NCBI RefSeq assembly: GCF_000264905.1 | Contig: NW_006763139.1 | Coordinates: forward strand, 1,156,313 to 1,220,312 | DNA from: Stereum hirsutum FP-91666 SS1 | Taxonomy: Eukaryota; Basidiomycota; Agaricomycetes; Russulales; Stereaceae | Length of the DNA stretch: 64,000 nt | Direction: 5' to 3' | Shown: piece by piece, positions 1-12,941 of the stretch | Position numbering within the stretch: the stretch's first letter is position 1 | Layout: each line of letters opens with the position of its first letter | Notes under the pieces: generated by a model | Databases searched by the model: none | What the model saw: the letters and a program-made list of their open reading frames with translations, nothing else | What the model was told of the DNA's origin: nothing | Program-made: the position numbers and the translations under genes

Positions 1-2042
1 TGGTAGGTGGCTGAGGAATTGTCGTGGTCATTTCTGACGACGGGGGCGCGTTGTTGAAGACGGAGGCGAAGAAGCTGCAAATAGGTAGTGTGCAGAGAGA
101 TCAGTGACTGATATTCTCTCCCTCCAACCCGAGTTCTTATAAGAACGCCGTGGTACCCAACTGCCTACGGCGCAATCGTCACCCTAAGGCTACGTTAGGC
201 ATCAGAGTATCTTTGCTAGGCGGTGGTAAATACCCACCAGAGACTATCACAGGACAAGCTTGGAAGGCGCGTTGCGCACTTCCTCCGGGGGGTTTACCAC
301 CGGGCAGCCTTCCGCCGGAAATGAAGGTGATGCAGAGAACCACAACGTATCGGGCACAGCGCAGATATGGACAACATACCTCATCTTCGATAGACAACTG
401 AGTCGCTCTAATTACAGGTCAAAAGGCGCTCGGAGACAATGTTGAGTGTGAGAGAGCGGGTAAGAGTGATAGATGGACATTTCTAGCTCTGCCTTGAGAT
501 GGGCCCAATAAACCATTCTTCCAACGGGATCGAGGTGCAAGGAACCTCATGGCGAACACCAACCAGTTATCTGTTCTTTCCAACGACCGTGGCGTCAATG
601 TGCAGCTTGAGTGCAACTTGATGGAAACCGGCCTCGGGCCCACCCGGATATTTACAATGTCGGAAAACGGCAACTTCCCATAGCCGGGGTGGCACTACGT
701 CGTGGCCCCTGCCGCCTCTTGAAAGCGATACACACCGAGATGATGCACTGGCACCAACGATACACGCAGTACTTACATAGGGGTGTCAGAGCGATGCCGA
801 GGAACGAGGTAATAGCACTTACGTGAGCTAAGTAAGTCTGTCGGCCAGGAGCGAGTCAACGCCGATCGAGAAAATAATCTGGAGCGGCGAGTGGAGTTCT
901 CACGCTCTTTCTTTCCTCGACCACCATGATCCTCAGAGACCGTACGGCCTCTGAGCCTCTTTTTCGACCCACCCACCTCCCTTTCATACTCAGCGTACTG
1001 TAGTTTTTCGGGCAGAAGTTCGTGTCCCGCGTCCCAGGGGGGTCACGAACGAACCTGTGCCCTGGGACAGTCCCACAGCGTTGACCTGAAATGAACATGT
1101 AAACGGGACAAAGTAAAACATGTCCAAAATACAAGAATAATCACAATGCTTCCAATTTGTCCTCTGCAAGCCCTTCAAGCTAAGTTTTGAGCTTAAGCCT
1201 GTTATTCCGTCATTTCAATTAACCCACAGGCAAATATTTATGGCTGTAAATCCATGATAGATGGCAATATCATAGAAAACAGTCGAAATTGAGGAACGTT
1301 GTCCCTTGTCCCACCACGTCTGCGAACCGGGACACAGATGGATTATGTCATCTCGGCAACAGCCGAGGGGCGGTGGCGTGAACTTCTGCGCGAAAAAGTA
1401 CAGTATTCACGTCTGGGTGTCACGTGTTCACATAAGTGGATTCGTTCTTCACCCAGGCAGGTTTACAGCTCGAAGCCGAGCACCAGGAGATCCTTCTGAC
1501 ACGTCAACTCCGATTCATTTGCCGAACGGGATTTGCCGCTCTCCTGCTGCCCGTACTTCCCCACCCATTCACACTTTACTTATCAACAGAGTGTGCTTTC
1601 GAGGAAGCACCACGTTGACATCGAGAACTTCCGTTTGCGAACGAAGGAAGAAGACCATTAGTTAGCTGACGACTGTGCACCGTTGGACTATTTGCGAGAG
1701 AACATCAGCCGCAACCCGAGCTTCACGGTATCGAGTTTACATGAGCGGGCCGGGGTATCACATCCTCGTGGGCTGCTGATGAGCGAAAGCACATCCACAG
1801 CGGCCCTCATATAAGAAACGATACTACTTATGCCAAGAAAAGTAAGCAATGCGTGGCTAGCTGTAATTACACCTTTCAAGACCAGACACAAGAAACATAG
1901 CAAGAAAGCATGAAAACATAACAGGCAACCAGGGAGAAGATAATCATAACACTCCGAAACGGCTCGCGAACACTTCTACCTGTCTATGTTAAATGTCACT
2001 CATAGATAGGGCATAATCACATAAACACAGAATAACGCGCGT
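1..2042. other. Non-coding or unassigned 5' end of the window
   Basis: No reading frame here shows a family signature or a convincing exon series; all open frames are under 120 codons and overlap one another on both strands. The only structure seen is a 24-nt imperfect inverted repeat, with arms at about 997-1020 and 1381-1404, described as a finding. The end nearest 2042 is the likely 3' flank of the RAD16 gene. Confidence 0.5.
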
Positions 2043-5000
2043 TCACAACTAACGAATGGTCAATCAGCGACGGAAACACAACGAGAGAAACGACCAAAGG
2101 AAAGCGGATGGATGGCTTACCCTGAATAAGAACGACAGATCCTCCGGCGTCAACCGGCCCATGGCCGAGTCATCTGTGGATAGTGTCGCATCCACCATCG
2201 CCGATTTCTTCTCCTGCAACTACAGTCCCAAGGGATACAAATAAGCCCGCGTCGCACAAACGCCACAAAAGCCGGAAGGTGAAGAAGCTAAACTTACCTG
2301 TACGATACGACTCTCGATGCTATCCTCCACGACCAACTTGATCGCCTGAACAGGACGATGTTGACCCAAACGATGTATACGGTCCATCGCCTCTGCATAT
2401 ACAAAGCCAAGCATAAATCAGTCGCTGATCCATACGTACAGGACAAGAGGGTAGGAATGGAACACTTACGGAACTCGACAGCGGGATTCCACCAGCTGTC
2501 CATGAGGTATACCCGTGACGCCTCAGTCAAGTTGAGCGCAACGCCACCGGCCTTTAAGCTGACGAGGAAGACCGTAACGTGTACGTTGTTCACTAGAGAG
2601 AAACATACGTAAAATCAGACCCAATCCGGGCAGCAGAACGGAGTTCTGGAAAGATAACATACTGAAATGCTGGATGGTGGCGTCTCGCGCCTGTGGACTC
2701 ATGGTACCCTCCAACCGGCAGACCTACAGATGTAACGTCAACAACTACGCCAGAACCCCACGAAAGAAGTATAGACATACCACAAATCCGGCCCTCTGGA
2801 GCCTAAACGCGATCAAATCCAAGAAATTCACAAACTGGCTAAACACGATACTCTTCGTCGTCGCTTCCTGCCTCCTCAAATTAGTCAACTCCTCCACCAA
2901 AGCCTCGATCTTCGAGCTCGACCTCCATGTGTCAATGTTGATCCTTCCGAGGATACCCTGCCTCGGCGCAGCGATGGTGTTATTCTCTTCCAGTTCGAGC
3001 GCCGGGCCTTCCAGGTCGATGGTGAGCGGCAGATGGCAGACTGGACACTCGGGCTATGTGAGAAAAGAAGAGACCAGTGAGTACATAGTACATGTGGTGA
3101 GTAGGGTAGCCTTGGATGAAGTGTGACGCACAGTGTGGTCTACGTCGATCGCAGAGTCAAGATACTGCCTCATGCACTCGCGGTCGAAGATATGGCGACA
3201 CTTGGCCTGTATCGCATCCTCCGCAATATCGTTACACAACCGACAAACGGTAGCCTCGCCAACTTCTCCCTCGGGCACGAACTTGCCCTTATTGTTCTTG
3301 CTACGGATCACTAGATCAGGATGACACGCCATCTGCCTCATCCTCGTCAACAGACTAAATATGTTCGAGTAATCTAGCCGCCACACAGACGTCCTGATTA
3401 ACTTGACGTTGAACTCGAGAGGATCAAAGGTACGCACTGTTGAGCAATGTTCCTGCGTCCAGGTAGGTGCTGAACTCCCTCTTCGCATCCGAGAACAAGC
3501 TAGTGTAAAGCTCCTTCTCCTCGGGACTGAAGTAATCCCTCCGGACGATAACTGTCCTTGGTGGCAGCCCGAGGTCATCTGCCCTCTGAATCTTGGTACG
3601 ACGAAGCATGATCCTATCGAGCAGGATGCGAAGCTTCTTGAATGCAATCTTGCCTGGGCCAAACATACCGTTCTTCTGGATCGGAGTCAAAATCTCATTA
3701 TTCCAGAAGCAGGTATGCTGCATCGGGCTGTGGTGACAATCTGTGTCACCGCAAGATCCGTAAGCATTGTATGCTGGATGAATGAGTATATAAGAGAAGG
3801 TGGCTTACCATCGCAAGTCCTTTTATCGCTGAACTTCCAGTGCAACGACTTGCAGTCACATCGCTTGCCTGGACGGTAACGAATTAGTCTCTGTCGTTGT
3901 CCAGAGCTGAAAGGCCACAGAAGAACTTACAGAAATAGTACGAGAACGGATCGCCGCCCAAGAACCTGACCAAACTGTACAGCTCACCCACTCGATTCTG
4001 CAGCGGCGTTCCAGAGAGACACCAACGGAACTTGGCTCGAAGCTCAAAGGCTGCCTTAGCGGTGTTAGTTTGACGTTCTTTGATATTGTGGGCTTCGTCG
4101 AGCTGTCGTGCCAGTGATTGAGCTAAGGAAAGGGGTAAAGACGATGATAGACCAGAACTGACGATGATCCTCCGCCATTCCATAGCGTGCAAAGCACTCT
4201 TCTCTTTCACAATCAAACCCTTCCTCTTGAAGCCAGAGTGCTGTTTCCTGAAGCAGCTCTCCATAACTGCATACTATAATGAAACTTCAGCTTAGCACTC
4301 AGCATAGTGATGATTGCAGGTAGAGGAACCCACAGTTGTAAGCACGACATCGTATTTCGACAGCTCCTTGACGTTGTTCTCGCGATTGCTACCGTGCCAG
4401 ACGAGAACTTTCATTCCGTCAGTGGTATGTGCATGGATCTCGTTACGCCACTGCATGATGGCGACGGTCGGCCTATGGGGGAGGTAGAATGTGAGCGTGA
4501 TCTATCTCAGAAAGGACAACAGAACATATACGCTATGACAAGATTGGGGCGATTGGAGTCTGAGACCATGAGGGCGATCATCTGGATTGTCTTGCCCATT
4601 CTGTGTATCTGATTAGCACGAGGATCGTACAAGACAATATGAAACGCAACTTACCCCATCTCATCCTGTTCATGAAGATAGATGGTGTGATTAGCAGAGT
4701 ATAAGAGGACCATCCGTCTGAAAACGCTACTCACAGCCAGCATGCCGCCGCTGTTAGGCCCGAACTCTTGCTTGCGCATCCAGTAAAGGGATTCTTGCTG
4801 GAACGGAAGAAGCGTGGCCTTCAGTCCAGAGGGTTGTTCAGCCTTCTTCGGCTCTACCACTTCTATAGTGGCCTCCAAGTCCCCCCAAGCATCTCGAAGC
4901 TCGGGATGATGCTTGTGGAGCTGAATGGTAGATTTCTCGGCCTAGTTATCGAAGAAGAAAAGCGTTCAGAGATAACGTGTAGAAATAATAATAGAAAAGA

Positions 5001-6202
5001 CATCTAAGCCTACATAAGTGAGCGGACGACCGAGCTTTGCCTTCAAGGCTTTCTCCTCGGCTTTGGTGGAGTTCCTCTCCAGCCTGGCTTTCGCCCTAGC
5101 TTCACTCCGCAAACGCTTCTGCTCAGCGAGCGTCATGACCTTCGGCTTGGACGTATCTGCCACCTTCGCCTCCTTTCCCTTCGCCTTGCTCTTTCCTTTC
5201 GCCTTGGTCTTGGTCGCCAGAGGCTCGTCATCCGAAATTTCTAGGACTTCATCATCTTCTGCACCGAAGGCGGAAGTAAAGTCCTCAACCGACTCGGACC
5301 GCGCCAGGCCAAGACGTCTTTCAGCAGCAGCGGCAGCACGAGCAGCAGGCCCAGACAAGCGTGGTTTGGAAGAAGAGCCGGCGCCAGCACTCGACACACC
5401 AGCGGTTTCGTTCCTGGCAGTACGAATGGACTCTTGTATGGCGGCACCGAGCATGGCCTCTTCAGCCTCTGATTCATTGTCTTCGTCAAGATCATCCTCG
5501 TCAATAGCAACGCGTTTCTTGGGTGAGCGGCGCGTTGCAGGAACCTCGTAGTCGGATTCGTCCTCCTCGATACCGTCCTCGTTCAAGTCAGAGCCCTGGA
5601 ACTCGGAGCCACTGCCGTCAGATTCGTTAGGCTCCTCAGCATCCTCGTCGAATTCGAGTCCAGTCTCCGTTTCTGAGTCTGGGACGATTTCGCCCTCGTC
5701 CTCGTCCTCGTCCTCGTCCGCGGACTGATGGACGGATGGCGCTTTAGCCTTTCCTTTGGCCTTTGCCTTGCCTTTGGCGGCAGGCTTGGGCTTCGCTATC
5801 TGCTACACTGCGGTCAGCCTCGACGTTCACCAGCACTGAGCAAAGAAGACGACAAACCTTGCCCTTGGCTTTAGACGACACAGTTGAAACCTCAACAAAT
5901 GCAGTTTTCGCGACGACGCGTCTTTTAGGCGCCCGTGTTGCTACCGGCTCGTCTGAGTCACTCTCCTGAACGCGTTTCTTCGGTCCTTTCCCAACCGAGG
6001 CCCTAGTCTGTCTGCGAGCGGTCACCTTCCCTTTCACTACAGGGAGAGCATCCTCGTCCTCGTCGATGTCACTCGTGTCGGGAGTCACCGTCTTCGACGC
6101 CTTGTTGCTACTAGCGAAGAGAGATGTGGCAGGCGTCGTAGGTGTCGCCGTCGTTGGCGGTGATGCCGATACCTGTGTGCTACGTCTGGTGCGAGGAGCC
6201 AT
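2043..6202 (-). CDS. RAD16: RAD16-type SNF2 translocase with RING finger (global genome nucleotide excision repair)
   Basis: Nuclear DNA-dependent ATPase and probable E3 ligase. In yeast, Rad16 acts with Rad7 to find UV damage in non-transcribed DNA. The protein starts MAPRTRRST and has a long acidic/basic low-complexity N-terminus. After that come an SNF2 N-lobe ([17 protein letters not shown], a DEMG Walker A region, DEAH box in [16 protein letters not shown], motif [20 protein letters not shown]), a RING finger inserted between the lobes ([20 protein letters not shown], continuing into a second Cys pair), and a helicase C-lobe ([42 protein letters not shown]). It ends [14 protein letters not shown], the usual Rad16 C-terminus. 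About ten introns interrupt it. The last intron is uncertain: splicing at 2130 gives a stop at 2043, while reading through gives a stop near 2063. Order of domains and tail make the family assignment secure. Confidence 0.94.
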
Positions 6203-6677
6203 CGCCGTTGCAAGAAGAAAAGAGTAGGAGGACAAAGGAGGAACAAGACAGGGCAAGGTGAGTCGATGGGGTTTTGTTCTCACTGGCGAGTCGCGTCAAG
6301 GCGCGAGAAGATTAATTAACGCGCTTCGGGTCCGGCCGATATGCGCGGCATCGGCCGCTTCAGCCACAATCGCGCCAGCGAAGAGCTAGCTCGCCACAGT
6401 GGCACCGACAGCATCGACTCCGAGGGGACCACCCTTTGAGTTGGAAATGTACTAGCCACCATTTCCATCTGAAGACGAAAGAGCAAATACTCTGGCCAAT
6501 GATACATACTACAACTTCCAATCATGACACGATAGCGAAAATACTTAACTTCCAGCCGAAAGACTGATGCGACACGACAAAGAAGGAATATACAGGCAAA
6601 CCAGAAATACAAGGAAGGGACGGCTTGGCTGACATGGCCACTCAGAGGGACCATGCGATGAAGTTGTAAAGAAAGCT

Positions 6678-7780
6678 CTACCAGTCTCCACCACCAAAGT
6701 CGTCGCCTCCACCGAAATCGCCTCCGCCACCGCCAAAGTCGCCTCCGCCACCGGGACCTCCTCCACCATAATCGTCCTGTTGCCCATTCTGGTAGCCTGC
6801 AGAATAGGGCCGTAATTATCAGAGGTGAGACAATAGTAGTGGGTATACGGATAGACATACCCTGGTCGTAAGCTTCCCTTTCCTCGTGATCCTCGTGATC
6901 CTCAATGGCATCCGTGATCAAAGCACCGGCAAGAAGACCACCACCACCTATTTAAACCAGCCAATTAGCTACATCAGTTTGCGATAAGATCCGAGCGGAA
7001 ATCAGACGTACCAATGAGAGCTGCCTTGCCCAACCCTATGCCACCTCCACCACCTCCACCACTGCTACTTCCTCCTCCAAATCCAAATTTACCGCGTTGC
7101 TGTTCTTGTACGGGCTGCTGATAATACCCTACATCACAACACCAAGGAGACCATTAACCTATCAGTTCAAATATTCCTGAACCTATATCCACATAGACCA
7201 CGTACCTTGGGGAGGCGGCTGCTGATATTGAGGACCACCGTAACCCTGCTGTGGCGGCGGACCACCGTATCCTCCGCCGTATCCACCATATCCCTGCTGA
7301 GGAGGAGGACCACCATAGCCACCTCCATATCCCGGCTGTGGCGACGGGCCACCCCATCCACGTTCGGGAGGACCACCATATCCTGCGCCATATGCCCCGC
7401 CAGCAGGATAATTAGGACCAGGAGGAGGAGGTCCTCCACGATCAGGCCCTGCGGGATGTTCCCAGGAGGAACGAGGAGGATTATCGTTGGTATTTACATA
7501 GAACCTGTACGAACAGACGCGACGAATATTATTGATCAGTTCCAGTCAACTATCGTGCTTACACCGACACAAAAAGACAGAGCACGTATCCAAAGACACA
7601 CCATGTTCCATATCTGGTGTAGGCGTCCGCAATATCGTATGATCAGAATCATCGGCCACGAAGCATGTACGAAGCAAGAACGCACCTATCGTCATATCGC
7701 GAGACCCACCCGGGAGGCAAAGGACGTCTATCAGGATTACCAGGTGGAGGCCCATAAGGTGGAGGTGCTGGCGAGGCCAT
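6678..7780 (-). CDS. WW-domain protein with Gly/Pro/Gln/Tyr-rich repeats
   Basis: The start MASPAPPPYGPPPG at 7780 leads into a WW domain: LPPGW at its front, then an exon with FYVNTNDNPPRSSWEHP, which holds the second Trp and the closing Pro. WW domains bind proline-rich ligands. A long low-complexity tract follows, made of repeated YGGPPPQQGYGG-like units. Next is a short conserved-looking segment (GLGKAALIGGGGLLAGALIT, then an acidic DAIEDHEDHEEREAYDQGYQ). The protein ends in Gly-Asp-rich repeats and stops DDFGGGDW. The GGLLAGALI stretch is weakly hydrophobic but too short and Gly-rich to call a membrane helix. At least four introns are present. The specific role is unknown; this architecture is common in fungal WW proteins. 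Confidence 0.75.
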
Positions 7781-8322
7781 ATTCCAAGGTCAATGAATCG
7801 ATGAGTGTTGATGAATGAGAGAGGGAGAGGTGCAAGCCGCTGGGACTCTAGGGGCTTATATATATCGACCACTTATGGTCACTCGCTTGGTTTACGCAGC
7901 GTCCCGGCCGGCGGGCCTCGCCGAGTGGCACTGGAGGCTGTTCGTTCCAGTGTCGGACACCGTCCTGCCTCCTTCCAGAGCATTCTCACCTACAGTACTG
8001 AGACTATTGTTTACCTGTATGACGCGTTTCTCAAGATGGAGCAGGCGATGCAGAACACATAGTGCAGTGTCGGCCACGTAACACAGACGACTGTGCTCCA
8101 GGGAACGAACATGATCATGACTGGACGATCACGATCCATGGCAAGAACATCGACGGGAAAGATGAAGAGTGGATGAAACAATCGCACATAGGTATAGAGC
8201 ATGCCAGACGCAGTATTGTAAAGTAACCGACCAAGCTTTATCAGCCGGTCAGCGCAGCAGACGCTAACGTAGGGAAACAAGAAACGCAATATGCTGTGCG
8301 TAGGGTAAGAGAGATTACTGGA

Positions 8323-9514
8323 TTAGGCTTTAGGCTTTTTCGACTTCTTCTTCTTCTCCTTCTTCTCCGACTTGGGCGAGACCACGACTGGGGGTGGAGG
8401 TGCGGGCGTCGCAGGTGCCTCTTGCTTGCCCTTTTTACTTTTCTTCGGCTTGGGTGGCGGCGTCTCCTCTGATTCAGAATCTTCCGAGTCGGTGGAGGAA
8501 CCGCTGCTGCTAGTGCCGCTCGAGGTTCCCTCTCCCTCTGAGTCACTCGAGGGCGTAGCAGGATGCGCCTTTTTACTCTTCGTCGGTCTCGTCTGTTCCT
8601 AGTTGAGAAGAGGGACTTCATTGGTGAACACGGATAGGGACATGAGACGTACCACTTACAGGCTCTGGAGAGGCAGGCACTGGTGCGGGCGTGGCTGGGA
8701 CGATGGGGCTTGACGGTGAGTTGTCGTGTGACACATCGTGGTTCGCGTCGTAGGCGGCTTTATCAGTCTCGTACTGAGCCTTGGCAGTAGCCTGCCTCTT
8801 CTCATAGACCTAGAACGCAGCGCAACCGACATCGGGTTTAGCACTGAGTATGCATACTCATCACACAGAAGACAGAACAGCGCAATGGACACCCACCTCC
8901 TTCTGCACAGGCGTTAGCTCTCCCCACCTCTTCGAGATCCGCGCGAGCAACTCGGGCTGCGAAATCGTTGGGAACTCCTGCTTCAGCTGATTTCTGATCT
9001 CGTTCTGGAAGTAGATGTAGCTTGAAGCAGGTCGTTTCGGCGCGTTGGGATCCTTTGGTTTCTTGATCGGCCCTCTCTTCTTTTTACTCCCATCCTCAAC
9101 AGCACCATCGACCTCTCCGGCCTTGCGTTTCCCGTTTCGAGCGACAGCGGGGGATGCGACCTGTTGTTGTGGTGGCTGTTGTTGCATGTATGGAACGAAG
9201 TTGGGATTTGCTGCATATAATTTTGGGTCGAAACCGATGGGGGGCGCGGCCATATGAGGAGGGGACATAGGATTAGGACCAGTGCCGAGCATGTGTGCGA
9301 ACTGGTCGGCGTATTCAGCGCAGGAGCGCATAGAAGCTGCAACGGCATTGAGGCTGCCAATGAGCTACAATTGCATAAAGAACCAAAGTCGAACATGGGT
9401 GTCAGCGACGCGAAGACGCGACAAGAAAAGAAAAAGAGCGAGAACTTGGCGCCGACGGACCTGCATTTTGTGGAACTCGAATTGAGCTCCGTCCATGGGA
9501 GGGTTCGTCGTCAT
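8323..9514 (-). CDS. HMG-box DNA-binding protein with acidic/serine and lysine-rich tail
   Basis: The start MTTNPPMDGAQFEFHKMQ fits the first exon; an intron then joins to LIGSLNAVAASMRSCAEYAD. A Gln/Pro linker (MQQQPPQQQ) and a basic patch (GSKKKRGPIKKPKDPNAPKR) lead into one HMG box: PKRPASSYIYFQNEIRNQLK, then SQPELLARISKRWGEL. The C-terminus alternates Ser/Asp/Glu clusters (SSGSSTDSEDSESEE) with lysine runs, and ends SKKPKA. HMG boxes bend DNA, so a chromatin or transcription role is likely. The domain resembles the single-box Nhp6/Nht1-like class more than the SRY/mating-type class because of the DPNAPKRP entry, but I would not name an ortholog. At least three introns. Confidence 0.85.
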
Positions 9515-11156
9515 CGCCGACGCGACACGGCGCGTTCAAAAGTGGATTTTTGGGATGAGTTGTAGCTGCAGAGAGCAGCAAGGACGAGGATGTAATGGAA
9601 GAAAAAGGAGGCAGAGAAGTCGGGGGAAGGCGCTTGTTGAGTTTGTAAACGTTTGTAATGCCGGTTGAAGGCGGAAAAACGAAAGGGGTCTAGCCTTCTA
9701 CGGTCTATTTGTAGCTGTCAAGGATTAGGTTCAAGCCACACTACAACGCTCGAATCCACCCGCGCTAGTCACCAAGCTGGTTCTCTGCTAACTTACGACT
9801 AATACGCTGCGTCGTCCAGCGTTTTGCAAACCCACATCTTCGAATTATGCCAAGCTCCTTGTTGGCCTCTCCCTGTCCGAGATTGAATGTGAAACAATAT
9901 CGATACCCATATGCTCCCCATGCTTTTCTCAAAAGCGTAGCTCATGTCTACATTCGCGACCACTTCCAGGCCAATACCCTACGGAATTGGAAACCTTCCT
10001 TCCTTCCTCCCGTCCCTAGAACAGTGGATAACGATTGACTAGTGTTTGCTCTAGGTTGCTCTGCGATTATGTTTTCTGCGCTATGAATGTCTACGAACAT
10101 GCTTCTGAACTAGTAGGAGAATTCTCGATGAATCCTCGCTTGACATAGTCTGGCCTTGATCTTATGGCCTCTTCTGAGGCCAAGGCCTGCCTAAAGACGG
10201 GTGGTAAAGGCATGTTATTCTTGACATTTCTAGCACGAGTGAGGGTCTAGTCGGTTTTCTTTAGGTCTCAACCTTACTGCACACCAGCTGAAGTTCAAGA
10301 TGCCTCAAGCCGTGGTCACCCAAGGTGCTTCTATCTACGATCAGCAGCTATGTACAATGTTTACTCACAACTAAGCAAGACACGCACAATCTCCGAATAT
10401 AATGGGCGGTCTAGCGGCACGTCTCATCCGATGCCTTCAGTTGGTAAACCCTCGGAGGACCCCTGGTCACCGTGTCACGCAACATATCGATGGGTTGTAC
10501 TTCAGCTTCTCGTCCAGGACTATAGCACAGCGCGGATAGCTCCAACCATCCCCCAAGACGCCAGTTGAAGAGTATCCAACTGGCACCACACGCAGAGTAG
10601 TGCTTCTGGGCGTGTGGAATCACCTGTTGGTCTCCTTGCTTTTAGATATCCCCGACTTCCTCGCGAGAGTTCCTCCCCCCGATATATTCGTTCTTGGACC
10701 ATCTACATACTCAGGGTAGAGTCGACAGTTTCACCCCCTCAAACCATCTCCCGACATCCCCACACCTTTTTTATTTATTTATTTACCGAATCCGATCGGA
10801 CATATCCACAAGTAGTAACGCGCCCTCATACTTGCGGGGGTACCTTCATACAAAATTGGGCAGTAGAGCTCGTTCTTTTAATCCCTTTGCACGCTCGAGC
10901 TTCGACGTCTGTTTCATATCCAAAACTTTTGGGTTGTTGCTGTTCGTCCCCCTTCTTTCGTGGTATACTCTCATCTTCAGCAATCAGGAAACAAGGCTGT
11001 AATATAGTACGATGGAAGGCTGCCAGTTATCAGAGGGTATATACAATGTCCTTTGAAGGTATCGAATGCCGATCCTCTTAACGCTCTCGTCACACGATAT
11101 CTCTTTGTTCTGCCGCTTTTGCGAGCGTGATAGCTTCAGTCCCATGATCCACTCGC
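9515..11156. other. Intergenic, no gene seen
   Basis: About 1.6 kb between the HMG-box gene and the F-box gene. All open frames are short, lack family signatures, and overlap each other. It includes a short (TTTA)n tract near 10769. It presumably holds the HMG-box gene promoter at its left side and the F-box gene 3' region at its right side. Confidence 0.45.
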
Positions 11157-12941
11157 TCAAAACTCGCTCACGTCGTCCGTATCGCCTGAATCCTCATCTT
11201 CACTAAGACCCTCATACCTCTCGTCGTCCCTCCACCACTCCACCTTATTCGCCACGCCTCGAAATGCATCCACCTCCACTCTCGTCAACGTACAATCCTC
11301 AAAGTAAACTTCCTCCAGGACTGAATACATTCCGAATTGCTGGCAAAACCCGAGGGTCCGCACTAGGTCCACGAGGAACTCGTGGCCTTCCTGTTCGTGT
11401 CGGAAGAAGTTGATACGCGCGAAGGAAAGGCAGGTGAGGGAAGGGAAGAGGCATGTCACTGGGGGCGTCGAGGAGGGTTGCGCGGTGGCATCGGCAGTGG
11501 TAGTAGTCGTTGGTGCATTGTCCGCCATCGACTGTCCGGAAAGCAACATCGAGAGGAGCGCGCCAGCAAAATGCTTAGGTTTCGCAGTCTCGAAATTGAT
11601 GGTCCGGACATTAGATACCCTCGCAAAAAGGCCAACCCAATCCTCGGGACCCCTCAGACAATTCAGTTTCGTCACGTTGAGCGTTACAACGTCCGCGACG
11701 TCGATGGAGGCCATGAAGGCCTTGAAAATTTCGTACTGTCGCGTCGTGACGTGCGCTGTGACGGTGGGGAAATTGACGCTGCACAGTGACGAATAGCGGT
11801 AATCACAAGGAGTCAAGGCGATGTGGGGGAAGCCATACGATATGGACAGGTCTAACTTCTTCTCTCGAGACCGTGTCCCATGAGCCTCGTCGTACCTTGC
11901 AACATGGGCCGCAAGCACGGGGTAGATGAGTGGCAGATCGGACATGCTACCGCCACAGGACATGCCCAATTCTGTCGTGACGGGATATTGAAGAGAACGA
12001 AGGAGAGAGATACATTCGATGACGCCTCCGCTAAGAAATAGGTCTGAGAGATGATGGAGGTGGACGGTACGAGCGCCGATATGCTGGGTGAGGTCGTAAG
12101 ACTGTACTGCAGGGATTGCGTGGCTGAGACGCAGTCTTTTAAGATGCGGCAAACGTTCCAGTACGTCGAGAAGCTGGTTCAAGGATGGCAACATGTCCCG
12201 AACGTGAGGCGGAAGAAGGCTGAAGGGGGCGGGGTCAAATTCCTTCAGGGTCACGTGCAATTCTTGAAGACCACTGAATCCTGAACCTAAAGCACCTCTC
12301 GACCAATCAATTCGAAAGTTACCCTGTAGGTCAATCGAACGCAGCTGAGGTGCTTCGAGCGCAAACAGGTCGACAGGAGTAGCGATGCCTTGGAACGAAT
12401 ACGACAACAAGCGAAGATGGGTAAGAATCGAGGCCGGGCGACGAGTGCACGATGTGCACGATGAGAGAGGTGGGTCCATTCCCTCGTCCAAGCCAAATGA
12501 CATGTCGAGTGTTCGAATGTGGGAGATATTGTCGCGAACATATTGGATGAGATCAACATCGGGCACATTAGAACCTCCTGGATATCTGATGGTGACCGGA
12601 GCCTGCTTCGCCCTTCTCATCATCTCGAGCATCCACTGCCGTCCGATGACGAACGAAATCTGTGTCCACAAGGCAGGAGTCTCGATGGCTACTTGACGCC
12701 AGTAACGGCAGACGTGAGTGATGACGATCCATCCCAGCCAGCCATTCGAACTCGAGGTTTGTTTCACGCGACCAATGTCCCAGTAGGATCGACTTCTTTT
12801 GGATAGAGGGGCTATGTCGATCAGAAAGATGAATATGTTGGAAAGGATCTCTGGAGGCACAGTGAGTAGAGGCGACTGATAATTCTGGTGAAGGTCTAAG
12901 GGACCAGTAATGATATTCGGGGGCCACTCGACAGACTCCAT
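11157..12941 (-). CDS. F-box protein, intronless, with leucine-rich C-terminal region
   Basis: An uninterrupted 594-residue frame, unusual for this intron-dense window. Near residues 25-85 it has an F-box: LLTVPPEILSNIFIFLIDIA, then WIVITHVCRYWRQVAIETPALW. This is the pattern of the large Agaricomycete F-box families, which act as substrate receptors of SCF ubiquitin ligases through Skp1. The rest has irregular leucine-rich segments (PQLRSIDLQGNFRIDWSRGA, LKRLRLSHAIP, LEEVYFEDCTLTRVEVDAF), consistent with a degenerate LRR fold. The C-terminus is acidic (SEDEDSGDTDDVSEF). Such families expand rapidly and the substrate cannot be predicted. Confidence 0.85.
   Translation of the reverse strand: MESVEWPPNIITGPLDLHQNYQSPLLTVPPEILSNIFIFLIDIAPLSKRSRSYWDIGRVKQTSSSNGWLGWIVITHVCRYWRQVAIETPALWTQISFVIGRQWMLEMMRRAKQAPVTIRYPGGSNVPDVDLIQYVRDNISHIRTLDMSFGLDEGMDPPLSSCTSCTRRPASILTHLRLLSYSFQGIATPVDLFALEAPQLRSIDLQGNFRIDWSRGALGSGFSGLQELHVTLKEFDPAPFSLLPPHVRDMLPSLNQLLDVLERLPHLKRLRLSHAIPAVQSYDLTQHIGARTVHLHHLSDLFLSGGVIECISLLRSLQYPVTTELGMSCGGSMSDLPLIYPVLAAHVARYDEAHGTRSREKKLDLSISYGFPHIALTPCDYRYSSLCSVNFPTVTAHVTTRQYEIFKAFMASIDVADVVTLNVTKLNCLRGPEDWVGLFARVSNVRTINFETAKPKHFAGALLSMLLSGQSMADNAPTTTTTADATAQPSSTPPVTCLFPSLTCLSFARINFFRHEQEGHEFLVDLVRTLGFCQQFGMYSVLEEVYFEDCTLTRVEVDAFRGVANKVEWWRDDERYEGLSEDEDSGDTDDVSEF

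Noticed and set aside
5018..5551. Plus-strand 177-codon frame rich in Ser, Ala and Phe
   Set aside because: Antisense shadow of the acidic, Lys-rich N-terminus of RAD16.
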